Shown here: positions 44,127 to 55,623 of the stretch, one piece after another
How the letters are laid out: every line of letters starts with the position of its first letter
Numbering within the stretch: position 1 is the stretch's first letter
Source of the DNA: Bufo bufo
Lineage: Eukaryota > Chordata > Amphibia > Anura > Bufonidae
Assembly: GCF_905171765.1 (NCBI RefSeq)
Contig: NC_053392.1
Coordinates: forward strand, 32,728,192 to 32,792,191
DNA length: 64,000 nt
Direction of reading: 5' to 3'
Notes under the pieces: model-generated
Database searches by the model: none
What the model was told of the DNA's origin: nothing
The model's input: only the letters and a program-made list of their open reading frames with translations
Program-made: the position numbers and the translations under genes

Positions 44127-45431
44127 TTAAGGTGTTGTAACTCACGCACCAGGTTAGGAATGCCAGAGTGGTGTAATGTCTCTGTATGGTAGTGGTAATG
44201 GTGTCAACGGTGTCTCCTACCTGGGTATGGCTGGACTCCTGGATCCTGGCTCACTTGCAATAAAATGAGTGTGGTGCTAATAGGAGTAATAGAGGAATTT
44301 GCAGCAGAAATTGAGATCCAGACCTTGGGTAAAGTTCAAACTTGTCTTTACTGGTTGTAGCTTTCATCCAAGCAAGATACAGCATTAGTCTTCGGTCCCA
44401 GCAGGTATTGGCAATGTGTGACAGGAATATATCTTCTGCTCTGTCATGTACCTGGAGCTTTGCAGGAAAAGGATGTCTGCTTAGTAGCTCTATAATGTGG
44501 CAGGAATTTGGCTTCTGCACTGTCTATCTTCTGCTGTCTGGGGACTGACTAGCTGAGGAGGCACATGGCTTCTCCTGGGTCTCTGGACGGTACTCACAGC
44601 TATTGTCTCAGGGTAAGCTTCTTCCTGGAACTGGAGTTGTCTGCTTGCTTCTTCCAGCTGAGACTGCAAGGCTAAGGCTGTGGATGATGATCAATGTCTC
44701 AGCCGAGACAAGATCCTGGCTTGGATCCCTATATCTGGGAGCTCCTACACGCACAGCCTTCCCCTAGCAGGGGTAGCTGGCACACTAACTTAACTTCCTT
44801 CCCTCCTCATGAGGCAGGATATGGGCGTAGCCCACTTCTGCTCACAGAGGGTGGAGCAAAACTGGAATGAACTATTTCAGTTCAGAAACACTAAACTGAA
44901 ACTAAGTCCTTGCTGCCACATTGCTGCCACCTGCTGGTGAACATAGAAATTACAGCAACATACATTTAACAAGGCTTTCAATGCACAGTTGTGAGGATAT
45001 ACTGTAAAATTACATTAGATAACAATGTTAATGCTCCTAACAGATTGTAGCGGGGTAAAAGAGTTTCGTAACACAACTCTGGGCTGTTACAAGTGCAGCA
45101 GCGTCCTGTCCCTACACTAGTTACAGCAGAATGGCGGCGCACCTTGTGATCCAGCATTTGTGCATGCATGGTTACATGGTGCACCAGCCAATCACAGCCA
45201 TGCCAATACCAGGCATGACTGTGATAACTTCCAAGTGCCCGCAGATTAAATGCTTGTTGATTGGCTGAACTGCAGCCTTTCAACAACCTTTATTTAAACT
45301 ACAAACAACAAGCCCGGACACGGAATTTGGCGCCGAAATCCGTGTTCAGGCTTAGTACCCAGACACCTTAACGTCCGGTACGGTCCCGAACGTGGCAGTC
45401 CGAATTCGTTTACCCCTATAAATTACTTTTA

Positions 45432-45848
45432 GGCCTCTTTCACACGAGCGTGACGTATTGGGGTGCGTTCCGTGAAACTTGCAACATTTTGCAAGCAATT
45501 TCAGTTAGTTTTGTCTGCAATTGCGTTCAGATGTTCCGTTTTTTTCCACGCGAGTGCAATGCATTTTTTTTATATGTTTTTCACACGCATGATAAAAAAC
45601 TGAAGGTTTGCAAACAACATCTCTTAGCAGCCATCAGTGAAAATCAAAGCCCCATTCACTTTTATGGGGCCTGGGCTGCGTGAAAAACGCAGAATATAGA
45701 ACATGCTGCGTTTTTCAGGCAACGCAAAACTGATGCATGAAAAAAAAATGTACACAGACCCATTGAAATGAATGGGTCAGGATCCTGTGTGGGTGCTATG
45801 CGTTCACGTCACACATTGCACCTGCACGGAAAACTGGTGAAAGGGGCC
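45432..45848. mobile_element. Harbinger-like MITE (TTA duplication)
   Basis: TTA at 45429-45431 and 45849-45851 with ends ggcctctttcacacg and ggtgaaaggggcc. Length 417 bp. Same family style as 18020-18405. It lies directly between hAT copy 5 and OR unit B. Confidence 0.78.
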
Positions 45849-45885
45849 TTAGAGAAGCAGTAATGGTGCGGTCATACGCAGGTTA

Positions 45886-46200
45886 CATGCTGGTGTAGTA
45901 TTGCCAGGGGATATTTCGGTGAGAAAACAATTCACAGCAGCCATTACAATCCTGTCCCTTTTCACAGTAGTTATAATAAATCTATCAGCTTCACTGATTA
46001 ATCTCAAGAGTTTACTTTTCTGTGGAGTAGAATGGCTTATAAAGGCCGAGGAGAAAACAATAGGAGGAGGCAAAGCTCTGAAGACTGCTCATCGAGTGCT
46101 CTGGGTTTTATATTTATCACAGTTCTATAGGTAGAGAAATGAAATCAGGTGAAAGCAGAAATGTAATAATGCTGTTAAGATTGAATTTGCTTTACCTTCT
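45886..46200. other. OR duplication unit B, upstream block
   Basis: ttacatgctggtgtagtatt and the next 300 bases match 8847-9120 (for example actgattaatctcaagagtt in both, gggttttat, aggagaaatgtaat-like ends). 46200-47040 is AT-rich with nothing recognisable apart from a short repeat-like end near 46965. Confidence 0.65.
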
Positions 46201-47037
46201 ATAGCATTAATATACAGTGATCGTTCAAGACACAATGGCTATAGCCACAGGGTACAACGTTTTCAAATTGCAATGGTCTTTTCTGTGTACAGATGTAGTT
46301 GTGCTAAAATTGCTGGCAAGAAAATTTTTACTAAATTTGCAATGCATTTCCATGGCTTTTGTTACGAGATAGCATGACATGTGACATGTGTTATCAGAGT
46401 CAATTTTAGCTCGGCTAAATCTGTAAGTTGAAACTAGACTCTAAATACAATGTTTCAGACTCAGATCCAACCAATCAACATGGTCATTTCACTGGTAAAA
46501 CACCTTTATTGGTTATTTTATAGCTCCTCTGTGCTACTAAATGTTCTTTGCCCCCGGTCTGTGCCAGGATGAGCTGCTCCTTTGGACATCAGTTGAGCGG
46601 CAACTCAACTTTGCCCTTCTGGTTTATGTATTTACTCTGCAAGACCCTGAATAAGCTCCTGTCCTCACCATAGAAAGTCTTTTACAGCTTCCAGCATCTA
46701 TTCCTGTCTTTTTTTACTTAAGGACTCGCTTTATGTCTTGCTATCTGCTTATTTTTCGTACTTTTTATTATTCTGGGAGGGCTTTTTTAGGCTGTGTAAC
46801 TAATTGCTGGTTTTCCATAGAGTTATGGACTGATTATTGTTACTTGGGGAAATATTGTACAGCATTATCTTCTAAAACAAGATTGTAGTTTAGCTTCATT
46901 TTTTTTATCTACATAAAGAGAAAGACAGTGCTTTCCTTATCTTAACAGTCTTAAATTTCAATTAGTGTTGACCAAATCGAAACATCCGAAGCACGATTCG
47001 ATCCGAAGTTTAGGAGAAATTTACTTTGTGGTAACTT

Positions 47038-49740
47038 GTGGTAATAACTGAGACATGGCTGGATGATAGCTATGACTGGGCAGTTAATGTACAAGGTTAC
47101 AGTCTGTTCAGAAAGGATCGTCAAAACCGGAGAGGTGGAGGGGTCTGCCTTTATGTAAAATCTTGTCTAAAGCCCACACTCCGTGAAGATATAAGTGAGG
47201 GACAAGAACATGTGGAGTCACTGTGGGTAGAGATACATGGAGCTAAAAACAACAATAAATTACTAATAGGAGTCTACTATAAACCACCTAATATACCAGA
47301 GTCCACAGAAAATCTACTACTAAACGAGATAGACAAGGCGGCAAATCATAATGAGGTGGTTATTATGGGGGACTTCAACTACCCAGATATAGACTGGGAA
47401 ACTGAAACTTGTATATCTCATAAAGGAAACAGATTCTTGGCAATAACCAAAGACCATTATCTCTCCCAACTGGTTCAGGACCCGACTAGAGGGACGGCCA
47501 TACTGGACTTAATATTAACCAATAGACCTGACAGAACAACAGACGTGCAGGTTGGGGGACACCTGGGAAATAGTGACCATAAAGTAATAACCTTCCAATT
47601 ATCATTCAAAAGAGCGTTTCTACAGGGAGAAACAAAAATACCAAACTTCAAAAAAGCTAAATTTAGCCAACTAAGAGAGGCCATAGGCCTAACTAACTGG
47701 GACAAAGTCCTCAAAAATAAAAATACAGCCAAAAAATGGGATATCTTTAAAAACATCCTAAAATCTCATTGTGAGAGGTACATACCGTATGGGAATAAAA
47801 GGTTAAGGAACAAAAAGAAACCAATGTGGATAAACAGAACTGTAAAGAAAGCAATAAATGACAAAAAGAAAGCATATAAAACCCTAAAACAGGAGGGTAG
47901 CACGGAAGCACTGAAAAACTATAAGGAAAAAAACAGAACATGTAAAAAACAAATAAAAGCGGCCAAACTAGAGACCGAGAGATTAATTGCCAAACAGAGT
48001 AAAACTAACCCTAAAATGTTCTTCAATTATATAAATGTTAAAAAGTATAAATCTGAAGGTGTCGGCCCTTTAAAGAGTAATGAGGGGGGAGTCGCAGAGA
48101 GCGACGAGGAGAAAGCAAAGCTGTTAAATATTTTTTTCTCCAATGTATTCACTGAGGAAAATAAACTGTCAGATGAAATGCTGAATGCTGAAATAAATTC
48201 GCCATTAAAAGTGTCCTGTCTGACCCAGGAAGAAGTACAACAGCGACTTAAAAAAATCAAAATAGACAAATCGCCAGGACCGGATGGCATACACCCCCGT
48301 ATCCTAAGGGAATTAAGTAATGTCATAGCCAGACCCTTATTTCTGATATTTGCGGACTCTGTACTGACAGGGAATGTCCCACAGGATTGGCGCATGGCAA
48401 ATGTGGTGCCAATATTCAAAAAGGGTCCAAAAACAGAGCCTGGAAACTATAGGCCGGTAAGTTTAACATCTGTTGTGGGTAAACTGTTTGAAGGTTTTCT
48501 GAGAGATGCTATGTTAGAGCATCTTATGGGAAATAAGCAAATAACGCCATATCAGCATGGCTTCGTGAGGGATCGGTCATGTCAAACTAATTTAATCAGT
48601 TTCTATGAGGAGGTAAGTACTAGACTTGACAGCGGCGAATCAATGGATGTCGTGTATCTGGACTTCTCCAAAGCATTTGACACTGTACCTCATAAAAGGT
48701 TAGTATATAAAATGAGAATGCTCGGACTCGGAGAAAACGTCTGTAAGTGGGTAAGTAACTGGCTCAATGATAGAAAACAGAGGGTGGTTATTAACGGTAC
48801 ATACTCAGATTGGGTCACTGTCACTAGTGGGGTACCTCAGGGGTCAGTATTGGGCCCTATTCTCTTCAATATATTTATTAATGATCTTGTAGAAGGCTTG
48901 CATAGTAAAATATCAATTTTCGCAGATGACACTAAACTGTGTAAAGTAATTAACACTGAAGAGGACAGTATACTACTACAGAGGGATCTGGATAGATTGG
49001 AGGCTTGGGCAGATAAGTGGCAGATGAGGTTTAACACTGAGAAATGTAAAGTTATGCACATGGGAAGGAATAATGCAAGTCACCCGTACATACTAAATGG
49101 TAAAACACTCGGTAACACTGACATGGAAAAGGATCTAGGAATTTTAATAAACAGCAAACTAAGCTGCAAAAAACAGTGTCAGGCAGCGGCTGCCAAGGCC
49201 AATAAGATAATGGGTTGCATCAAAAGGGGCATAGATGCCCGTGATGAGAACATATTCCTACTACTTTACAAATCACTGGTCAGACCACACATGGAGTACT
49301 GTGTACAGTTCTGGGCTCCTGTAAACAAGGCAGACATAGCAGAGCTGGAGAGGGTCCAGAGGAGGGCAACTAAAGTAATAACTGGAATGGGGCAACTACA
49401 GTATCCTGAAAGATTATCAAAATTAGGGTTATTCACGTTAGAAAAAAGACGACTGAGGGGAGATCTAATTACTATGTATAAATATATCAGGGGGCAGTAC
49501 AGAGATCTATCCCATCATCTATTTATCCCCAGGACTGTGACTGTGACGAGGGGACATCCTCTGCGTTTGGAGGAAAGAAGGTTTGTACACAAACATAGAA
49601 AAGGGTTCTTTACGGTAAGAGCAGTGAGACTATGGAACTCTCTGCCTGAGGAGGTGGTGATGGTGAGTACAATAAAGGAATTCAAGAGGGGCCTGGATGT
49701 ATTTCTGGAGTGTAATAATATTACAGGCTATAGCTACTAG
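47038..49740 (+). CDS. CR1-like LINE ORF2: endonuclease plus reverse transcriptase, uninterrupted
   Basis: Protein for target-primed reverse transcription of a non-LTR retrotransposon. Seen: an apurinic-like endonuclease (ITETWLDDSY at residues 3-12, GDFNYPDIDW near 117, LDLILTNR, SDHKVI near 180), then the RT with SPGPDGIHPRIL near 415, NYRPVSLTS near 475, VVYLDFSKAFDTVPH near 545, SGVPQGSVLGP near 597 and the catalytic FADDTKL near 628, then a C-terminal domain (VRPHMEYCVQFWAPV, EKRRLRGDLITMYKYIRG). The 900-codon frame has no stop or shift. The first bases coincide with the truncation point inside the endonuclease, so the natural N terminus is missing and 47038 is not a true start. Clade choice (CR1 versus related L2/Rex) is from overall wording. 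Confidence 0.9.
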   Translation: MVITETWLDDSYDWAVNVQGYSLFRKDRQNRRGGGVCLYVKSCLKPTLREDISEGQEHVESLWVEIHGAKNNNKLLIGVYYKPPNIPESTENLLLNEIDKAANHNEVVIMGDFNYPDIDWETETCISHKGNRFLAITKDHYLSQLVQDPTRGTAILDLILTNRPDRTTDVQVGGHLGNSDHKVITFQLSFKRAFLQGETKIPNFKKAKFSQLREAIGLTNWDKVLKNKNTAKKWDIFKNILKSHCERYIPYGNKRLRNKKKPMWINRTVKKAINDKKKAYKTLKQEGSTEALKNYKEKNRTCKKQIKAAKLETERLIAKQSKTNPKMFFNYINVKKYKSEGVGPLKSNEGGVAESDEEKAKLLNIFFSNVFTEENKLSDEMLNAEINSPLKVSCLTQEEVQQRLKKIKIDKSPGPDGIHPRILRELSNVIARPLFLIFADSVLTGNVPQDWRMANVVPIFKKGPKTEPGNYRPVSLTSVVGKLFEGFLRDAMLEHLMGNKQITPYQHGFVRDRSCQTNLISFYEEVSTRLDSGESMDVVYLDFSKAFDTVPHKRLVYKMRMLGLGENVCKWVSNWLNDRKQRVVINGTYSDWVTVTSGVPQGSVLGPILFNIFINDLVEGLHSKISIFADDTKLCKVINTEEDSILLQRDLDRLEAWADKWQMRFNTEKCKVMHMGRNNASHPYILNGKTLGNTDMEKDLGILINSKLSCKKQCQAAAAKANKIMGCIKRGIDARDENIFLLLYKSLVRPHMEYCVQFWAPVNKADIAELERVQRRATKVITGMGQLQYPERLSKLGLFTLEKRRLRGDLITMYKYIRGQYRDLSHHLFIPRTVTVTRGHPLRLEERRFVHKHRKGFFTVRAVRLWNSLPEEVVMVSTIKEFKRGLDVFLECNNITGYSY

Positions 49741-49940
49741 AGAGGGGTCGTTGATCCAGGGAGTTATTCTGATTGCCTGATTGGAGTCGGGAAGGAATTT
49801 TTGATTCCCCTAAAGTGAGGAAAATTGGCTTCTACCTCACAGGGTTTTTTTGCCTTCCTCTGGATCAACTTGTAGGATGACAGGCCGAACTGGATGGACA
49901 AATGTCTTTTTTCGGCCTTATGTACTATGTTACTATGTAA
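47042..49940 (+). mobile_element. CR1-like LINE insertion, 5'-truncated
   Basis: Begins within the endonuclease coding region at about 47042 and runs through the stop at 49740 into a 200-bp 3' UTR (ggcttctacctcacagggtt, aggatgacaggccgaactgg). It ends in a short degenerate repeat, tgtactatgttactatgt. CR1 elements end in short tandem repeats rather than poly(A). An unbroken frame indicates youth. The host sequence around it (46965-47040, 49941-50300) is another non-coding repeat. Confidence 0.82.
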
Positions 49941-51342
49941 TCAATTTTTCCTATAATGGTGGCTGAAAAAAAAAAAAATATTATACTCACCTCATTTACT
50001 TGATCATGAAGAGGCCATCCACTCCCGTCTTTATTGAAGAAAACCTGGCATGATGTCACCACGTGATCATGCTCGCCATGCACAGTGATGTCATCAGTGA
50101 GTCACACGGCCAGCGTGATCACATGGTGACATCATCCCGCTTGTCGCAGGTCCTTTGATGGCTTTTCTTCAATCAAGATGGGAGCAGACAGTCTATCTGC
50201 GATAAAATAGATGAGGTGAGTACAATATTTTTCAGTTTTAAACCCAAATTAGTTTAGTTTTTTTTTTGTTCATAAGTTGCTGTTTTTAGTATTTTTTAAT
50301 TCTTTTTAAAAACACAGCCTACTGTGGCCTACTACTACTGGCCAGATGGCTGATGCAGACATTGCTGCTGCTTTTGCTACCTGCACCACAGCCACTCACA
50401 TTGTCACGGGTGGATGACGTAACACAAGTTTTCCCCTTATTTTACCCCGTCCATTGCCACTCAGTTTTTTTGGCCAGACATATTAATTTTGAACGGATAC
50501 TAAAAGTTCACTTTATTGTTGGACAGAGTCCACTGTAAGTTTGTTCTATACACTATGACTCACAAAAAGAATTGCATTTGATGCTTTTTCAGGCACTTTC
50601 GCATCACCTTCTCTATAGTACAAAAACACCACGAAGAAAGGCTAGTGGTAAGGAACAGTTCCTGCAAAAACATCCAAAAAAGTCATAAAACACAGGTGGC
50701 CAACAATAGTATGCAATATTTTCTGGTTTTACAGCACACCCTACCAAAAAAAAAAAAAAAAAAAAGGTGCAATTTGTGTTCATCACCCTTAGTGATTTAC
50801 ATTCTGTGATTTAGACTTTTCATCAGAATTTTTTTAATGGTGGAACACCAAACTGGTGCAAAGGAAAATAGGCTAAGTTGCCCATAGCAGCCAATTAGAT
50901 TCCACCTTTATGTTTGCAAAAGAGCTCAGAACAAAATGCAGAATCTGATTGATTGTTCTGGGCAACACATTTAGTTTTGATAAATCTCCCCCAAAATTTG
51001 TATCCACAAATCCTACTGATTTTGGTGGGATCTGGCAAAAGTTTCATGCTAGGGTCTTTTTCCTAGTCAAAAAGGTTTCTTACTCTGGAAAGAGAGAGAG
51101 ATTGGATTTGTACCTGTCAGATCAAAAAGAGCTGCAGAACTGTGAATGCAGCTCTGGGTAAGATAAGCAATGTATTTACAAAGTGACTGTATAAGTAATG
51201 TAGAACCATACAATATTGTTCAGTGGAGACGTTAGTATAGGAGACCCACAGAAAATCCCACAGCCTGGGCACTGCAGATCTTTTATTGTTCCATTGACTG
51301 TTGTTTTGCTAAGCGCCTCAGGCACCGAACGTTCAACTGTAA
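49941..51342. other. Non-coding sequence between the LINE and the OR pseudogene
   Basis: No gene recognised. 50959-51230 is the counterpart of 9600-9845 in unit A (gatttgtacctgtcagatca in both). 50740-50765 holds a 25-base A-run. Confidence 0.6.
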
Positions 51343-52053
51343 GGGCTCTTTCACACTTGCGTTGTTCTTTTCCGGCATAGAGTTCCGTCGTCGGGGCTCT
51401 ATGCCGGAAGAATCCTGATCAGGATTATCCCCATGCATTCTGAATGGAGAGAAATCCGTTCAGGATGCATCAGGATGTCTTCAGTTCCGGAACGGAACGT
51501 TTTTTGGCCGGAGAAAATACCGCAGCATGCTGTGCTTTTTGCTCCGGTCAAAAATCCTGAACACTTGCCGCAAAGCCGGATCCGGAATTAATGCCCATTG
51601 AAAGGCATTAATCCGGATCCGGCCTTAAGCTAAACGTCGTTTCGGCGCATTACCGGATCCGACGTTTAGCTTTTTCTGAATGGTTACCATGGCTCCCAGG
51701 ACACTAAAGTCCTGTTTGCCATGGTAAAGTGTAGTGGGGAGCGGGGGAGCAGTATACTTACCGTCCGTGCGGCTCCCGGGGCGCTTCAGAGTGACGTCAG
51801 GGCGCCCCACGCGCATGGGTGACGTGATCACATGGATCACGTCATTCTGGAGCGCCCTGGGAGACGCACGGACTGTAAGTATACTGCTCCCCACTACTTT
51901 AGTGTCCTGGGTGCTATAGTAACACTGAACGCATTTTGAAGACGGATCCGTCTTCAGATGCTTTCAGTTCACTTGCGTTGTTACGGATCCGGCGGGCACC
52001 TCCGGCAAATGGAGTGCACGACGGATCCGGACAACGCAAGTGTGAAAGAGCCC
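51343..52053. mobile_element. Harbinger-like MITE with a second palindrome inside
   Basis: Ends gggctctttcacacttgcgtt and its inverse aacgcaagtgtgaaagagccc are perfect over 20 bases. Flanks are TAA (51340-51342) and TAG (52054-52056), one change from a TAA duplication. Inside, 51665-51925 forms an additional inverted pair (agtatacttaccgtccgtgc and gcacggactgtaagtatact), suggesting a nested or compound origin. Confidence 0.8.
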
Positions 52054-52741
52054 TAGCATGAAGATAATGTTCTTATAAAGTTCAGGTAGAAATAAATGTT
52101 GGATCTATTACCCACCAATCTGAAATGTGCAGAGAAGTCAATGTTTATTACTATAAATATTAAATTGTCTGCAGGCCCCACCAAATAAGCAAGATCTACC
52201 AACAAATCTAACGGTTAGCATAAAGGAACACTCCAAGTAAAAGAGAAAAAACTCTGGGACCACAGATGAGCAAATTGCCTAAAATTTGATTCAGATCTGA
52301 TTCTACCGGATCAAATGTCTGATTCGAATCACATTTGAATGAATTTAACCCAAATCAAAAGAGCCACAATTGCCTGGAAAAGTATCTGTCTCTCTTCTCC
52401 AGAATTGATAATGGTCATGGTCTACCATAGTTTTAAACTTTTCTACAGATCTCAACAAATAAACAGGATCAGCCGAATCAAACTTTTAGCTTACACTTCA
52501 AGCAAAACTAAAATACAGCATTTTGCCTTACTGAAGGTTTGGTGGAGGAGTACAACTGAGTAAGTGAAAGATATCATAGACAGAATTTGTGTACTATGCT
52601 CATGAGCTCTGCCACAATCATAACATACAAGAGTCGTTAGTCATGTTAGTTTCTATGACCCAAGGATGATAGCTCCCCAGTGGCGTCCAGATCTTTTGAG
52701 AACTAAAATAATGTTCTGATACTCTTGTACCAGTGACACCT

Positions 52742-52757
52742 CTCTGTGTATTACAGG
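52742..52757 (+). promoter_or_regulatory. Probable splice acceptor of the OR pseudogene exon
   Basis: ctctgtgtattacag lies in front of OR homology exactly as at 11023-11037 in the paralogue. Conservation of this junction across the duplication supports it being a real acceptor. Confidence 0.5.
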
Positions 52758-53622
52758 GTTGCACAAGTCAAAATGAAAGCGTTAATATAGATCTTGTAAA
52801 CCAAACCTTGGTTGTAGAATTTGTTCTCACCGGTTATCCCTGCAACCTCCAGATGAGAATATTTCAGTTCATCGTGTTTTTATCCATGTACATATTGAGC
52901 ATACTGGGAAATGGTTTCCTAATCTTTTGTTTGTAATCTTTTCTAAAATTCATAATATTTCATACATTGGGTGCATGATACAAATGTACGTTGGTGTGTT
53001 CCTAGGAGGCACCGAGTGCTTCTTGTTGGCTGTGATGGCCTATGATCGGTATATTGCTATATGCCTCCCCTTATATTACACCACCATCATGAGTTGGAGG
53101 GTCTGTAGATACTGCACAGTTATAATTTTGTTAGGAAGCTTTATTTGTTGCACAATCCCAAATATCCTAAAGCCTCTTGTATTCTGTAAAGGGAACAGGA
53201 TGGACCATTTTGGTTGTGAGCTTTTAGGAGTTTTAGAGCTGGCGTGTGGACACATCACTGATTACAAATTAGAGTTATTTATTATCGGTATATTTCTTCT
53301 GCTCTCTCCTTTTGTTTTCATCCTGGTCTCTTATATTTGTATCATTATATCAATACTAAAAATCAAATCAACAAACAGTAGGTTGCAAACTTTTTCCACC
53401 TGCGCCTCCCACATTGGCGTGGTTTTTATGTTTTATGGGACAAGTATGACCATGTACATGGGACGAGGAATGCGTTTTTCATCTAAATCGAAATATATTT
53501 CTCTTATTTATGGAGGTGTTGCACCTGTCCTAAATCCAATGATATATAGCCTGAGGAATAATGAAGTGAAGAGAGCTTTTTCAAAAATGCTGGATAAATA
53601 TTCCGTATCACATCCAACATAA
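52758..53622 (+). pseudogene. Olfactory receptor pseudogene (paralogue of 11027-11992)
   Basis: Same OR lineage as unit A. Seen: N-terminal part with NQTLVVEFVLTG and ILGNGF of helix 1, then a frame break at about 52930. The rest continues in another frame: MAYDRYIAICLPLYYTTIMS, RMDHFGCELLG, FSTCASHIGVV and PVLNPMIYSLRN. Comparison with the intact paralogue shows a deletion of about 115-130 bases, removing the end of helix 1, all of helix 2 and the loop up to helix 3 (paralogue residues about 62-99). The C-terminal frame is otherwise open, so loss may be fairly recent. The product could not fold as a receptor. Confidence 0.9.
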
Positions 53623-54089
53623 TTCCTTTGTTGAAAACCCCTGGAGTCAGGACAAAGCTATAAAGATGTGGTCATCCTAGAAGGACACATAATGAACTGC
53701 TGTAAGTATCTTTCATGCTTCAAAAACTCTCCCAATTGTGAGAAGTGGATGCTACTATTCTGTTTCCCAGACTAATTGTCTGGGAAAAATCTATGTGGAT
53801 AATTTCCTTGAAGAAATTTTTAGTTATTTTAATTCATATAGAGGGAACATATCCAGCTGCACTGTACAGAGATTGTTGCCACCATATTGGTCCTGTTCTT
53901 CATTGGGACTCGCAATCTCAATTCCAAATGGACCTATGTTTTTTTGGATTTGGTGAGTAGGAGGAAACAAGGACTTGGACAAAACAACAAAAAATTGTAT
54001 AAAATTTTGTGTAACTTGTCTTTGGTGTGTTGTAGCACTGCAACACTAGTAGGCTAGCCATAAAATATGATCACAGTATGTATGTCTTG

Positions 54090-54215
54090 TATGTGAGTTC
54101 CAACACACAAGTGTTTGTGTTAAGTACTATTTACCAAAAGAACAATGTGTTCAATAAAAATATAGAAAGAAACTAGACAACTTTTTATCTCTTTAGCTCG
54201 TAAACTTTTTTTTTT
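54090..54215. other. OR duplication unit B, downstream block
   Basis: tatgtgagttccaacacaca with the following bases matches 17670-17800 in unit A, marking the 3' extent of the shared segment. Beyond about 54250 similarity is lost. Confidence 0.65.
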
Positions 54216-54496
54216 AAACTGTTAAAAGGGTTTTCTTGAATTTAAATATTGTTGGCCTATTTTCAGGATAGATCACCAATATGAGATTGACGGGGGTCTG
54301 ACTCCCAACACCTCAGTTGATCAGCTATTTGAAGAAGCCATATTGCTCCAGTGAGAGATGAGGCCTCCTCATGGTGTTGTATAGACACTGTACTTTGTAT
54401 TGTTGCTCAGCCCCATTCACTTGACTGATCAATGTTCCATCACATGGCCTAGGAAGAGGCCTAAGCACTCACGTAGCGCTGCAGCCTCTTCCTACA

Positions 54497-54572
54497 TGCT
54501 GGTGTAGTATTGCCAGGGGATATTTCAGTGAGAAAACAATTCACAGAAGCCATTACAATCATGTCCAAGGTC
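54497..54572. repeat. Third copy of the unit-start sequence
   Basis: tacatgctggtgtagtattg, then ggggatatttcagtgagaaa and cacag.agccattacaatc, matches 45887-45960 and 8848-8910. Only about 75 bases are shared before homology ends, so it is either the start of a third, degraded OR unit or a short dispersed repeat. Confidence 0.55.
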
Positions 54573-54737
54573 CAATGATCTCATATTAATGACCTTTCCT
54601 GAAGGTAGGTCATCAATATATACAGTGCATTAATATAATACACTAGAAATTAGCAAACCTTTTGAGTTTCAGTTTGGTTCCGATTCGCCAAATCAATTTG
54701 TCTGAAACCAAAGTGGCTCCATTTGCCCTGGATATTG

Positions 54738-55518
54738 TTTTTTTTTTTTTTTCCCTCCCCTTTGATTAAGCAATAATATGCCCATAGAGAATAAAACATC
54801 ATAATTATTATTTCAATTTCCTTAAACCTTACCCCCTTGATTCCCTCCCAAACTGCAACCCCATTGCGATGCGTCTCCCCCCCCCCCCCACCGACAAAAA
54901 ATGGATGGAACAGGGATAGTGAGAGGTTGAGGCAGGAAAAATTCTAAATTCCATTCTCCCCATACCTTAAGCCATTTATCCTCAGAGTTTCTTTGATTAC
55001 ATAAGATCTTTTCAAACCTTTTCATCTTGTTAACCAGATTTAACCATGTATTTATACTTGGAGTATTAGATCATAACCAAGCCTGTGCAATCAGAAGAAC
55101 ATTGTTTTAACCAAAAGAATCCTTTTGTATATATGGCACCCAACCTTGGAAAGATCACTCAAAATCCAAGACTCTACCATAAATGGAATCGCCACTTTCA
55201 ATTTTTGGGTAGTATAATTATGTATTGCCTCCCAGTATTCTTTAAGTTCTGTACAAGTCCAGAACATATATAAATGATCAGTCTCAGGTGAATCACACCG
55301 TGGACAGTTAGAAAGTGTTTCTCAAACCCCATTTATTAAGGCAAAAAGGTGTAAAATAAATTCTGTGTAAAATATTAAATTGAACCAATACATCATTAAA
55401 ATTATGAGAAACTAATCCCATATTCACCAGTATATTATCCCAATCATCCAATTGATTAATTGGGCAGTCCCTTCTCCAGGCCTTTTGCCCAGGAGAATGT
55501 GCATTAATAAATCGTGCT
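54738..55518 (-). mobile_element. L1 LINE 3' end (ORF2 C terminus, 3' UTR, poly(A)), minus strand
   Basis: The minus strand from 55518 encodes an L1 ORF2 C-terminal region: INQLDDWDNILVNMGL, then the Cys-His patch LSNCPRCDSPETDHLYMFW, then ELKEYWEAIHNY (about 55220-55310). It ends in a run of about 15 A on that strand (54738-54752). It joins head-on at 55518 to a plus-strand L1 5' end. Stops and a C-run near 54880-54890 show decay. Confidence 0.75.
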
Positions 55519-55623
55519 TTAAGGGGTGCGAAGCCTGCACCGGACTGTGATGGCAGCATAGTCAGGAGCTCTCCGCACAAGATCCTATAAAGCACCAGCC
55601 TACATAAGCCGACAGACGAAACA

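Larger units (their letters stand above)
40545..45065. repeat. Unassigned repeat carrying two further insertions
   Basis: The flanks of the LTR element and the foldback join into one continuous sequence (gacgccaattgcagtgt, then gcgcagggtactaacacagg, then ggtgttgtaactcacgcacc) that interrupts hAT copy 5. 44131-45065 is otherwise non-coding; its inverse contains a run resembling LTR sequence, but no ends were fixed. Confidence 0.4.
39597..45418 (-). mobile_element. hAT copy 5: 5' half with terminus, carrying several insertions
   Basis: Minus strand. 39648-39992 encodes the first about 115 residues of the transposase; 39993-40540 is its leader. After a 4.5-kb insertion cluster, the shared 5' flank resumes at about 45070 (caccagccaatcacagccat), ending in a degenerate terminus ttcgtttacccccta at 45418. 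The transposase is truncated at about 39597. Confidence 0.65.
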
